The notes under the pieces are model-generated. The model saw nothing but the letters and a program-made list of their open reading frames with translations. It was not told the DNA's origin and searched no databases. Shown here one piece after another: positions 9,601 to 18,109 of a stretch of 64,000 bases of DNA. The stretch's first letter is position 1, and every line of letters begins with the position of its first letter. Origin of the DNA: an uncultured bacterium (lineage in GTDB: Bacteria > UBP6 > UBA1177); the NCBI GenBank assembly GCA_905233945.1, contig CAJOFY010000010.1:44930-108929 (forward strand), given 5' to 3'. The translations under genes and the position numbers were made by a program.

Positions 9601-10467
9601 CTACATTCCGAAAAATAAAGATAAAATCGAATTCATGATTTCAGTCGGAAGAAGGAACATAAGAAGTCCTCCGGCCGCAAGGAAGGGGCCGAAATAAATC
9701 GCATGCTCGACATCTTTTTCGTCTTTTGAGTTGAGGTCTTCAGCCGAAATGTTGCCGGCAAGACGCTTTTTTCCGAAGAAAAGTTTTGCCGCGAGATAGA
9801 AAATTATTCCGCCGAATGAGGCCAGAAATAGGACAAACGGGATTTTGACAGGTCCTGTGAACGCGCCGATTGCAGCTAAAATATAGACATCGCCGAGCCC
9901 CATGCCGATTTTTTTCGTAACAATGTAGAAAAGAAAAATCGCGAGCAGAAGAAATCCCGCGCCGACGCCGATTCCGATGAGCGATTCCTGCCAGGTTATC
10001 GTCGGCTCGAAAAAGCTCCACAAAATTCCCATAAAAATAGGCGGAATTATAACTTTTGAATATACGAACTGCGTCTTGTAGTCGATCGCGGCGGTAACGA
10101 CGAGAGCCGAAATGAAGTAAAGCGGCAGGATCAGGCGCGGATGAAGCCCGAATTTAAGGAACGCGAAAAGGTATAAAACGGCGTTTAAAAGCTCGATCAC
10201 AGGATAAATCAAAGAAATTTTCTCACCGCAGCCGGAACATTTTCCGCGGAGAAAAAGCCAGCTGAAAACGGGAATGTTCTCATACCATGTGATTTTGTGT
10301 CCGCATTTTGTGCATGAACTCGGCGGAAAAACGATGCTTTTCCCGATCGGGATGCGGTAGATGCAGACATTGAGAAAACTGCCGAAAAGAAGCCCGTAAA
10401 TAAAGACGAAAGCGACCGAAAACGGCATAAAACGCTTTGAATTGAGTATAAAGAAAAGATCTTCCAT
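9601..10467 (-). CDS. pilD: Prepilin peptidase / N-methyltransferase (A24)
   Basis: The 288-residue inner-membrane aspartic protease processes prepilins. The two catalytic aspartates are D129 in AAIDYKTQ and D193 in GMGLGDVY. A four-cysteine zinc loop (C52, C55, C77, C80) lies in the cytoplasmic N-terminal region together with the methyltransferase part. About seven hydrophobic segments follow. GGAGG sits 4 nt before ATG 10467. It heads an operon with rlmN and lipA. It implies that the cell makes type IV pili or a type II secretion system, whose other genes are not in the window. Confidence 0.93.
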   Translation of the reverse strand: MEDLFFILNSKRFMPFSVAFVFIYGLLFGSFLNVCIYRIPIGKSIVFPPSSCTKCGHKITWYENIPVFSWLFLRGKCSGCGEKISLIYPVIELLNAVLYLFAFLKFGLHPRLILPLYFISALVVTAAIDYKTQFVYSKVIIPPIFMGILWSFFEPTITWQESLIGIGVGAGFLLLAIFLFYIVTKKIGMGLGDVYILAAIGAFTGPVKIPFVLFLASFGGIIFYLAAKLFFGKKRLAGNISAEDLNSKDEKDVEHAIYFGPFLAAGGLLMFLLPTEIMNSILSLFFGM

Positions 10468-10571
10468 AAAAACCTCCGCAGCAAAAGACCGGAAATTTTC
10501 AATATAACGGCGAAAATGTCAATAAAGACATTGTCCAACCACTCTCGGTATGGCGAGTGACAACATAAAGC

Positions 10572-10599
10572 TTGCTTTAAAATAATATTGTACTAGTAT
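10572..10599 (+). promoter_or_regulatory. Promoter of the large CBM-like lipoprotein
   Basis: TTGCTT (10572-10577), a 16-nt spacer and TAGTAT (10594-10599) are followed by ATCCGCCG and a T-rich leader, the same design as other lipoprotein promoters here. The gap 10468-10571 also holds an imperfect CACTC/GAGTG dyad near 10538-10558. Confidence 0.5.
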
Positions 10600-10643
10600 A
10601 TCCGCCGTTTTGTTTGGCACTTTTTAATTTTTTGGAGGCAATG

Positions 10644-13358
10644 ATGAAAAAATTTACGGCTCTGGCTTTTGCGGTGCTGCTTTTGATGTTTGTAGCATCC
10701 TGCGGAAGCGACAAAAAAACGGAAGAAAAACTTCCTGATTCCGAAGTCACGGACGAAGATGCTGTCGATGACGAACCGGCAGATACAACTCCTGACAGCG
10801 GTGACACAACTCCGAACGAAGGTGATACGACACCGGACGGCGGAGATACAACTCCGGATGAAGGCAATACGACACCTGACGGCGGAGATGCGACACCCGA
10901 CGAAGGCGATTCAGCTCATGACGGCGGTGATACGGCTCAGGACGATGCTGATACGAACACCAATGACGACGATGCAGACAGCGGCGCGGTTATTGACGAT
11001 GCTGATTCCAGCACAAACGACGACGATGCAGACAATGTTCTTCCCGATGAAGACTCCGAACAGGAAACCGGTTCATGCACCTATATTCCGAACGCTTTCG
11101 TTTCGAACTGGACCGACAATTTCCCGACAGACTGGGTAAGCAAAACAAAACTTTCTTATGAAAAAATCGACCGCGGCGAAGGCAATTATGCTCTCAGAGC
11201 TTCAGTGTCAGCTCAGACAAAAGCCGGCTACGCATTCGAACCTCCGGCATTCGTTCCCGCAGAAGATGCCGCTTTCCCGACAAAACTTACTTTCGACCTT
11301 AAAACCAACAATACCAGCAAAATCTCTATAAACTTGAGATGCGGAGATCTCGGAGACAAGGACGGATTCCAGGTTTATAACTGGGATTCTGACTCAAAAA
11401 CTTTTGCATATGCAGGAACAGTTGAGCCCAATCATACAGGAAGCACTCCGAATAAATATAATCCCGTTGTTCTGGAAGGTAATATTAACGAGTTCCACGA
11501 AGTTACTGTTGTGCTCGGCGACGAACTTAAACAGGAAGGTTTCTGGCGCGGTCAAAAATGCCGTTTTGAGTTCAAATACGGAAAAGAGGCAGATTTTGAT
11601 GTAACAATCGACAATCTTGTTTTCCACACTGCTGCAGGTGCATGCGAGCCGGATGATGATCCTGCTGAGGAAGACGACAACGATGATAACGACACCAACG
11701 ATGATGATGCTGACAGCGACACCGACGATCAGGACACTGATACCAACGACGACGATACCGACACCGATACCGATGATCAGGACACTGATACCAACGATGA
11801 CGATACCGACACCGATACCGATGATCAGGACACTGATATCAACGATGACGATGATGATGTTCTTCCGGATGATGAACCAGAACCACAGACTTGCGTACAA
11901 ATTCCGAACGGTGACTTCAGCGGCACTTGGGATGAAGACGGAGTTCCGCAAGGCTGGACGAAAGACGGGAGTCAGCTGAGTAAAGTTACTTTCGCAAAAG
12001 ATGAAAACGGCGCTCTGCGTATTACCCGCACCAATGACGGTTCAACCGGTTATGCAGCTTATTCTCCTAAATTTATACCAGCAGCTGATGCTGGAGTTCC
12101 TGCTGGAATCAAATTCAAAATGGCAGTAAACTCTCCGTCTCTGGTTTCAATCAATATTGGCTGGAAAGATGAGCAGGACCATGTAAAATATAACCCATAC
12201 AATTGGGATTCTAATGGTCAGGTTTTTGTAAGCGCAAATCAAAACCAGTATTTTGTTAATTTGGGCAATACTCTTACCGAAACATACATAATTTTCGGTG
12301 ATGAAATGACTGCAGATTTTTGGCATAGAGGCACCCCTTTAACTCTTCAGTTCAAATTCGGCAACAAAGACAAAAACACCAATGTTACTTATGATTATGA
12401 TATTTCTGTCAAAGATTTCGAATTTGTTTACTTTGGAGGCGACTGCAACAACGTACCTGCTCGCACAATTGGTTACGCGCACACACAGTGGCCGGAATCT
12501 ATTGAAGGCTATGCAGGAATGAAAGAAACCGTTTACGGCAGAATTTACATTTCCGGTCTCACAGATCAGACTGTAAACAAATCAGTGGCACTGTTGGGAG
12601 TCAAAGCTCAGCTCGGCACAAAATCTGAAGAAGACGCTGATTTTGTTTGGGAAGATAATTATGCTATTGTAAATCCCGAAAATGAAAGCTCAGGCAATGA
12701 CGATGAGTATAAGTATGAACACACTTTCAATAAAGCAGGAAAAATCAAATATAAATTCAGATTTACTGCTGACAACGGTCTGAATTGGAAAGAAGCGGAT
12801 AACTACTGGGAAGCTACAATTTTTGCCCCGGAACCAGGCCAATTCGGTAATGCAGACTTCTCATACTGGTCAAACGATACGACGCCGCAGGTTTGGACTT
12901 CAACAACAGAAGCAACAATTTCGAAATGGGATCGCGGTGACGCGAATGGATTAGCTGCCAAAGTCACAGCGACAAAAAGTTTAACTAAAGGTGATATCTT
13001 TACTTCCGGCGAATTTGTAGTTCCTACCGGTAAAATAGCCAAAAAAATCACATTTGATATGGCGACAGACCAAGCGATTAAGCCGAAGATTGGTGTTAAT
13101 TGTGCTTCTACAACATGGTATGGTTGGGATTCGACAGCGGAAGCGGGCTCTGAAACAGGACTTGGATATTTTACAACTTCAAAAGATTCATTCGTTTCGA
13201 TAGATTTCGGAGATAACAATAAACTGCATCCGACATATATCAAACTTGACAGTGCCAACACAACAGGCACATGCCAGTTAATAGTCAGATACAGAGCTGA
13301 CAAAGATTCATGGGCAGCTTTCGACAACTTCACAGTTGTTTATGAAGACGCTGAATAA
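10644..13358 (+). CDS. Large acidic-linker lipoprotein with three CBM-like domains
   Basis: This 904-residue protein has a signal peptide ending in the lipobox VASC (Cys20). A ~120-residue linker follows, built from (D/T)TTPD(G/E)GD units. Then come an all-beta module (IPNAFVSNWTDNFPTDW), a second Asp-rich linker of DTDTN/DDD units, a second copy of the module (IPNGDFSGTWDEDGVPQGW), an Ig-like stretch and a third copy (FGNADFSYWSNDTTPQVW). The modules resemble carbohydrate-binding jelly-roll domains, judged by pattern only. ATG 10644 is preceded by GGAGG at 5 nt. It is probably a surface-displayed adhesin or glycan binder. No enzyme motif was recognised. Confidence 0.85.
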   Translation: MKKFTALAFAVLLLMFVASCGSDKKTEEKLPDSEVTDEDAVDDEPADTTPDSGDTTPNEGDTTPDGGDTTPDEGNTTPDGGDATPDEGDSAHDGGDTAQDDADTNTNDDDADSGAVIDDADSSTNDDDADNVLPDEDSEQETGSCTYIPNAFVSNWTDNFPTDWVSKTKLSYEKIDRGEGNYALRASVSAQTKAGYAFEPPAFVPAEDAAFPTKLTFDLKTNNTSKISINLRCGDLGDKDGFQVYNWDSDSKTFAYAGTVEPNHTGSTPNKYNPVVLEGNINEFHEVTVVLGDELKQEGFWRGQKCRFEFKYGKEADFDVTIDNLVFHTAAGACEPDDDPAEEDDNDDNDTNDDDADSDTDDQDTDTNDDDTDTDTDDQDTDTNDDDTDTDTDDQDTDINDDDDDVLPDDEPEPQTCVQIPNGDFSGTWDEDGVPQGWTKDGSQLSKVTFAKDENGALRITRTNDGSTGYAAYSPKFIPAADAGVPAGIKFKMAVNSPSLVSINIGWKDEQDHVKYNPYNWDSNGQVFVSANQNQYFVNLGNTLTETYIIFGDEMTADFWHRGTPLTLQFKFGNKDKNTNVTYDYDISVKDFEFVYFGGDCNNVPARTIGYAHTQWPESIEGYAGMKETVYGRIYISGLTDQTVNKSVALLGVKAQLGTKSEEDADFVWEDNYAIVNPENESSGNDDEYKYEHTFNKAGKIKYKFRFTADNGLNWKEADNYWEATIFAPEPGQFGNADFSYWSNDTTPQVWTSTTEATISKWDRGDANGLAAKVTATKSLTKGDIFTSGEFVVPTGKIAKKITFDMATDQAIKPKIGVNCASTTWYGWDSTAEAGSETGLGYFTTSKDSFVSIDFGDNNKLHPTYIKLDSANTTGTCQLIVRYRADKDSWAAFDNFTVVYEDAE
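11694..11837 (+). repeat. 48-bp tandem repeat encoding the acidic linker
   Basis: Three tandem 48-bp units (11694-11741, 11742-11789, 11790-11837) encode the 16-residue Asp/Thr/Asn linker. Units two and three differ at one base by eye and the first is more diverged, indicating recent expansion. The length is in frame. Confidence 0.85.
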
Positions 13359-13441
13359 TCCATTTAACCCAATTCCCTTAAAATAGCTTTTTCCATTTTT
13401 TTCAGTATCAATTCCACGAATGTTTTTTGTGCAGGTTTTTT

Positions 13442-14008
13442 ATGCGTATTCTGGTTGATCTCTTTCTCACATTCATGAAAATCGGTTTTTTCACTTTCGG
13501 CGGCGGCTATGCCATGCTGAGCGTCATCGAAGACAACTGCGTCGAAAAGAAAAAGTGGATAACTCACGACGACATGATGAATGTTACCGTCATTGCGGAA
13601 TCGACTCCGGGGCCTATTGCCATAAACTGCGCTACTTTCGTGGGTTACAGGCAGGCGGGGATTTTGGGTTCGATCATGGCGACGGCGGGAATCGTCATGC
13701 CTTCTTTCCTTGTGATACTTCTGATTTCTGGTGTTCTCGACAACTTTCTTGAAATTCAGGTCGTAAAAAGCGCCTTTTTCGGCATAAAATGCGCAGTCGG
13801 AGTGCTTATCATCAGCGCAGCCGTCACGATGATAAAAAACATGAAAAAAAAGCCGTTTACGATAGCGGTTTTATCCGTATCGACTCTGGCAATGCTTGCG
13901 ATAGACGTGTTTTCGCTCAGATTTTCGGCAATCACAATCATCATCGCCGCGGCTGTGCTCGGTTTTGCGGTATTTGCCGTTAAATGGAAAAAAGAGGAGA
14001 GCAGATGA
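13442..14008 (+). CDS. chrA: Chromate transporter family protein, N-terminal-type half
   Basis: The 188-residue membrane protein has the ChrA signature FFTFGGGYAMLS followed by STPGPIAINCATFVGYRQAG. It belongs to the short-chain CHR type, in which two half-length proteins act together as a proton/chromate or other anion transporter. ATG 13442 has AGG 6 nt upstream. Its TGA overlaps the ATG of the next half-gene (ATGA at 14005-14008), so the two are translationally coupled. The physiological substrate may not be chromate. Confidence 0.88.
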   Translation: MRILVDLFLTFMKIGFFTFGGGYAMLSVIEDNCVEKKKWITHDDMMNVTVIAESTPGPIAINCATFVGYRQAGILGSIMATAGIVMPSFLVILLISGVLDNFLEIQVVKSAFFGIKCAVGVLIISAAVTMIKNMKKKPFTIAVLSVSTLAMLAIDVFSLRFSAITIIIAAAVLGFAVFAVKWKKEESR

Positions 14009-14568
14009 TATATCTCGATCTTTTCTTAGGTTTTCTCAAAGTCGGATGCTTCGCTTTCGGCGGTGCTTACGCCGCAATTCCGCTGATCCGCGATGTCGTG
14101 CTTTCCTACGGTTGGGTTACGGACGAGACTCTGACTTACATGATTGCGGTGAGCGAAATGACGCCGGGCCCGATCATGGTGAACCTTGCGACATATATCG
14201 GACGCAGCCAGGCGGGATTCTTAGGTGCTTTTCTTGCCACTTTCGCCGTTGTTTTTCCGGCATTTTTAATCATGCTGCTCTGCATGTTCGTCTTTAATTC
14301 GCTTATGAAAAACAAGTGCTTCAGAACTGTCATCGGCACGCTGAAACCCAGTGTCGTAGGGCTTATCCTCGCAATCGGGCTCTACATGACAGCCGAAGCG
14401 TTTATTGATTTGAAAGGCTCTTTTTCACTTGATTTCAAGGCGCTTGCGATAACCGTGATCCTTCTTGCTGCCGCGTTTCTGCCGCCTGTTTTCGGGAAAA
14501 AGAAGATTTCTCCCATAACTCTCATCATTTTCAGCGCAGTTCTGGGAATCGTTTTCTGCGGCGTGTGA
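14005..14568 (+). CDS. chrA: Chromate transporter family protein, second half
   Basis: This 187-residue membrane protein is homologous to its upstream neighbour, with CFAFGGAYAAIPLIRD and MTPGPIMVNLATYIGRSQAG. It forms the other half of the short-chain ChrA pair. The start at 14005 has GGAG 5 nt upstream and overlaps the preceding stop codon. An in-frame ATG at 13984 lies inside the upstream gene and has a poorer ribosome-binding site. Confidence 0.88.
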   Translation: MIYLDLFLGFLKVGCFAFGGAYAAIPLIRDVVLSYGWVTDETLTYMIAVSEMTPGPIMVNLATYIGRSQAGFLGAFLATFAVVFPAFLIMLLCMFVFNSLMKNKCFRTVIGTLKPSVVGLILAIGLYMTAEAFIDLKGSFSLDFKALAITVILLAAAFLPPVFGKKKISPITLIIFSAVLGIVFCGV

Positions 14569-14652
14569 AACAGTGAAAATTCCGGGCTGAAAAACCTTTT
14601 TTTAAAATAATTTTTCAATATACTCCGCTGTATTTTGTTTTTCGAGGTTTGT

Positions 14653-15252
14653 ATGGAACAGAAAAAAACGCTGGCGCTTTTTGATTTCGACAAGACAGTG
14701 ACTGACCGGGATTCCTTTCTTCCGTTTATGTTTTTCGCGTTCGGCCACTTCAGGATAATATGCCTTATCATTCTGTTTTTTCCGCATGCATTGCTTTGTT
14801 TTGCAGGTTTTATGTCACGCAAAAAATTCAAGGAAAATTTTTTCAAGCTGACAATAAAAGGGTGGACAGAGGAAAAATTCCGCAGCGTCGCGCTCGATTT
14901 TTATCAGAAACAAATGCGTTCCTGGGTGAGAAAATCGGCTGCAGACGAGATAAAAAAACATCTTGAAAACGGTGCCGATGTATCGCTTGTTTCGGCTTCT
15001 CCCAACGACTGGCTCTGGCCTTTCACCGATGACTTCGGGATAAATCTTATTGCGACGAGGCTGGAAGTGAAAGACGGGGTCTACACTGGAAATATTGTTG
15101 GCAACAACTGCCGTAAAGCCGAAAAGGTAAGACGGGTCAGAGAGGTTTACGACATCGAAAGTTATTCCGATATTTACGCTTACGGTGATTCATCAGGCGA
15201 TTACGAGATGCTTAAAATCGCCAATCATCCTCATTTCAGATATTTCAACTAA
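14653..15252 (+). CDS. HAD-IB family phosphatase (PgpC/SerB-like)
   Basis: The 199-residue HAD hydrolase has motif I DFDKTVTD (nucleophile Asp and acid/base Asp), a motif II-like SLVSASPNDW and motif IV YGDSSGDYEM. A hydrophobic stretch, RIICLIILFFPHALLCFAGF, between motifs I and II could be a membrane anchor, as in PgpC-type phosphatidylglycerophosphatases. Without a search I cannot separate PgpC-like lipid phosphatase activity from other subfamily IB activities. ATG 14653 has GAGG 5 nt upstream. The stop overlaps the convergent stop of the next gene by 4 nt. Confidence 0.78.
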   Translation: MEQKKTLALFDFDKTVTDRDSFLPFMFFAFGHFRIICLIILFFPHALLCFAGFMSRKKFKENFFKLTIKGWTEEKFRSVALDFYQKQMRSWVRKSAADEIKKHLENGADVSLVSASPNDWLWPFTDDFGINLIATRLEVKDGVYTGNIVGNNCRKAEKVRRVREVYDIESYSDIYAYGDSSGDYEMLKIANHPHFRYFN

Positions 15253-16913
15253 ATTTTTTTCCTGATTTCGTCAGCGATTTTTCTGGTCATGTCAACCGGA
15301 TGGTAGTTCGGAAAAATGCCGGAAACTTTCAGAGCGTTTGCCGCGATAGTTGTGTTTTTGTCGACTGAATACTGCGAGAAGAAGTAGAAAGGAATCTCTG
15401 AAATTTCCTTTTTGTGTTTTATTGCGGCAAGGAGCCTGAGAGGCGTTATAGCGCTTTCGGTCATGTCGATGTCGCACAGGATGAAACCGAGGTTGTCTTT
15501 CTGTTCTTTTATGATCTGAGCCGCTTTTTCGATAGTTTTAGCCTTCAGAACATCGATGTTTACTCTGCTGAATTTGTCGGCAATATCGTCAAGGTCGAAT
15601 TTTTTCTGAGAAATAACGATTGCTGTGATTTTTTTCAGCGAAGATTCTGCTGCGGAAATTTGCTGTGTCTGTTCAAGCGCATTTATGATTCTGTCGCTGA
15701 AATACATTGTTTCTTTCAGCTGCTTCAGAGCTTCTTTCGGCGGAACGTTGGAAATCCTCGTCATAAAGTCGTAAGTGTTTGCAAGAAGCAGTATGAGAGA
15801 GCCTATCGGAATCTCGTTCAGTTTGAGCGCGCGCGGAAAACCTTGTCCGTTGTAGGTTTCATACATATTTTCAAGGCAGTTGAGTGCAAGTTTGGAAAGC
15901 TGTACATCGGCGAAAAGTTTTGTCGCTATCTGCGAATATGTCTTCATTTTGTCGGTATTCGACTGATTCTTTATGTCAAGAGCGGTGAGGTGGAGCTTCT
16001 TGCCGACATCGTGAAGATATGCAGCGATTGTGAGATCGTAAATCTCGACTTCCGAAAGATGTATCGCCTCGCCGATTTCTTTGCAGAGAATGGCAACGCG
16101 CTGCGAGTGGGCGAAATAGCTGTCACCGTGTGCCGCGACATCGAGGAGGTTGGAAAATATTCTCAAAAGTTCTATCAGCTGGTTTCCCTGTTCACGGACC
16201 CAGCTCGGCATATTGCTCATCATAGAAGTCGTTACAGCGGTAACGTCGACTTTTGTACCTCCGGAAAGATCGGCCTTGTTGACGATCATGGAGAAGGTTT
16301 CACGATTCTCCTGATTCAGTTTGTCTTCGTCCATCGTGGCGATATCCTGGATCCTGTTCGCCATTTCAATGTCATTCGGGTTGTCGAGGCTGATGATGTT
16401 TTCGTTCGAAAGGAAATTGTGACTTACAGAAACCGAATCTCTTACAAGCCTGTCGAAAGCTGTGACATCGTTGTTGTACTGCTTCAGAATGAGCGCTTTG
16501 ATCACGTTGGAAGGCGCTACTACGGGAACTACGGACTGCACGCCGTTGAGAAGGATCTTGAGTTCGTCGAAAATGACGATGTTCTGCGGTTCGTATGTGA
16601 GAACCGTGAGACGGTAATTGTTCATACTGTATTTAAGCGGGAAAATAGTCTTGTCCAGCGCCATTTTCAGAGGAATGATGTCTGCAGGCGTCGTTACGGC
16701 CATTTTTTCGAGTTTCTCGCTTGATATATACTGCACGTTGAACTGTTTCGAAAGATACAGCAGCAGATCGTTTTCCTGAATTTTTCCGAGTTTCAGGAGA
16801 ATTTCTCCGAGGTAGGTAGGATGTGTTTGCTGAAATGCCAGAGCAGAGGAGATATCTGATTCCGAAACGATCCCTTTTCCTAAAAAGTATTCACCGACTT
16901 TCATACCTATCAT
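15249..16913 (-). CDS. MshEN / degenerate HD-GYP / receiver-like protein
   Basis: The 554-residue protein begins with two MshEN-like repeats (GEYFLGKGIVSESDISSAL and LGEILLKLGKIQENDLL), a domain known to bind cyclic di-GMP at the N-terminus of T2SS/T4P ATPases. An HD domain follows (AHSQRVAILC, then AYLHDVGKKLHLT). The HD-GYP hallmark is degraded: the second HH is replaced by EN/ET, DGxGYP reads NGQGFP and the later Asp is Asn (ANTYDF). The C-terminal ~110 residues look like a receiver fold without a clear phosphorylation pocket. It is likely a c-di-GMP sensor rather than a phosphodiesterase. GGGG precedes ATG 16913. Confidence 0.78.
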   Translation of the reverse strand: MIGMKVGEYFLGKGIVSESDISSALAFQQTHPTYLGEILLKLGKIQENDLLLYLSKQFNVQYISSEKLEKMAVTTPADIIPLKMALDKTIFPLKYSMNNYRLTVLTYEPQNIVIFDELKILLNGVQSVVPVVAPSNVIKALILKQYNNDVTAFDRLVRDSVSVSHNFLSNENIISLDNPNDIEMANRIQDIATMDEDKLNQENRETFSMIVNKADLSGGTKVDVTAVTTSMMSNMPSWVREQGNQLIELLRIFSNLLDVAAHGDSYFAHSQRVAILCKEIGEAIHLSEVEIYDLTIAAYLHDVGKKLHLTALDIKNQSNTDKMKTYSQIATKLFADVQLSKLALNCLENMYETYNGQGFPRALKLNEIPIGSLILLLANTYDFMTRISNVPPKEALKQLKETMYFSDRIINALEQTQQISAAESSLKKITAIVISQKKFDLDDIADKFSRVNIDVLKAKTIEKAAQIIKEQKDNLGFILCDIDMTESAITPLRLLAAIKHKKEISEIPFYFFSQYSVDKNTTIAANALKVSGIFPNYHPVDMTRKIADEIRKKI

Positions 16914-16993
16914 TGCAAAACCCCATAAAAAACACTTTCAAAAAAAAGACAAAACATTATAGTCAGAAAAAAAATAAAATCAAGTAATATGTT

Positions 16994-17911
16994 TTACTTA
17001 TCTTCAAGGGATTTGACTGCTGCCTCATGCATTTCCAGGATCATTTCCTCTTTGCCGGAACAGATGAGAAGTTTGTCTGTGCCGCTTTTGAAGAAAAGTT
17101 CGGTTTTTTCTTTTGCCGAAAAGACGTCAAGTGCGTGCATTTCTATGTCGTCTGTCATCGAAATTCCTAAAAATTTAAGGTCGTTGCGTAGAATTTTGTC
17201 CCATTCTGGAGAAAGCGATGCCGGAAGTTCGCTGATTTCCGGCAGGAGAAGGTGAGCTTTCATTACAAATCCGGCTTTGTTCGCAAGTCTGCGGTAGGGG
17301 ACGATGTCTTCGTTGAAAAGGTCTTTGAACGGTTTATTGATCAGCGGAAGTTCAGAGTGTGAGTCGATAACTGTCGTTCCGTGCCCTGGAAAGTGTTTTA
17401 TTACCGGAAATACTCCGTGCTTTTTCATTTTTTCAATATAAATTGAAGCAAATTTTACAACTGTTTCTGGATTTTCACCGAACGATCTGTCACCGACTAT
17501 CGAGTTGTCTTCGCCGCTTCTGAGATCGACATTGGGGGCCATGTTCATGTTTATGCCGGTTTCACTGAGCTTCTGTGCCAGAATTTCGATTCTTTCCGCT
17601 GCATACTCTTCGCCGCAGGCGGCAAGCTCTTTCATTGACGGGAGGGAATACTCTCCTTTCGGCAGTCTGCGGACTCTGCCGCCTTCCTCGTCTATCGAGT
17701 GAAATTCGATCGATTCAAAGCATTTTGTTGATTTTATAAGGCTCTCAAGCGATTCGCAGCTTTCGATGTTTCTCTTGAAGTATATGAGTCCGCACGGAGA
17801 AACTTCGCGGAGCATCGAAAACTCGCTTTTGGAGAGTGATGTTCCGGAAATCGAGACAAACATGCGGCTTCCCGCCTCCTTTTTCAATCTTTCAAGTTTT
17901 GGCTGAATCAT
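16994..17911 (-). CDS. nagZ: Beta-N-acetylhexosaminidase-like GH3 (NagZ type)
   Basis: The 305-residue protein is a short family GH3 glycosidase with KHFPGHGTTVIDSHSELP, the NagZ loop carrying the catalytic His/Asp dyad, and SMTDDIEMHAL containing the nucleophile Asp. NagZ removes GlcNAc from anhydromuropeptides during cytosolic peptidoglycan recycling. It is slightly shorter than the E. coli enzyme (341 residues). I see no signal peptide, which agrees with a cytosolic role. The 80 nt before the next gene upstream (16914-16993) are AT-rich with no visible structure. Confidence 0.85.
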   Translation of the reverse strand: MIQPKLERLKKEAGSRMFVSISGTSLSKSEFSMLREVSPCGLIYFKRNIESCESLESLIKSTKCFESIEFHSIDEEGGRVRRLPKGEYSLPSMKELAACGEEYAAERIEILAQKLSETGINMNMAPNVDLRSGEDNSIVGDRSFGENPETVVKFASIYIEKMKKHGVFPVIKHFPGHGTTVIDSHSELPLINKPFKDLFNEDIVPYRRLANKAGFVMKAHLLLPEISELPASLSPEWDKILRNDLKFLGISMTDDIEMHALDVFSAKEKTELFFKSGTDKLLICSGKEEMILEMHEAAVKSLEDK

Positions 17912-18053
17912 TTTTTAACCTCCGGATTATTGATTCTGCATTTTATTCCGTCCGCAGACTGCTTCCGGAAAAACGGCTGGAAATATTAAATTTACCGGCT
18001 TCAAAAGGCAATGAAATTTTTCTTTTGTCATCAAGAGTAAAAAACGGGTATTT

Positions 18054-18082
18054 TTGACTAAATAAATTCTTTGGTATATAAG
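18054..18082 (+). promoter_or_regulatory. Promoter of the 5'-nucleotidase-like gene
   Basis: TTGACT (18054-18059) is followed after 17 nt by TATAAG (18077-18082), or after 15 nt by TATATA. It lies about 30 nt upstream of the start codon, in the divergent gap 17912-18109. Confidence 0.55.
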
Positions 18083-18109
18083 CCGGAGTCTGAATTTTTG
18101 GAGGTTTTT

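Noticed and set aside
11694..11837. Tandem repeats as a CRISPR array
   Set aside because: The repeats are direct and contiguous with no spacers, and encode an in-frame acidic linker.
15414..16724. 436-codon open frame on the plus strand opposite the MshEN/HD gene
   Set aside because: It lies wholly antisense to a gene with clear domains; its composition is what that gene's codon bias produces, and it has no recognisable motif.
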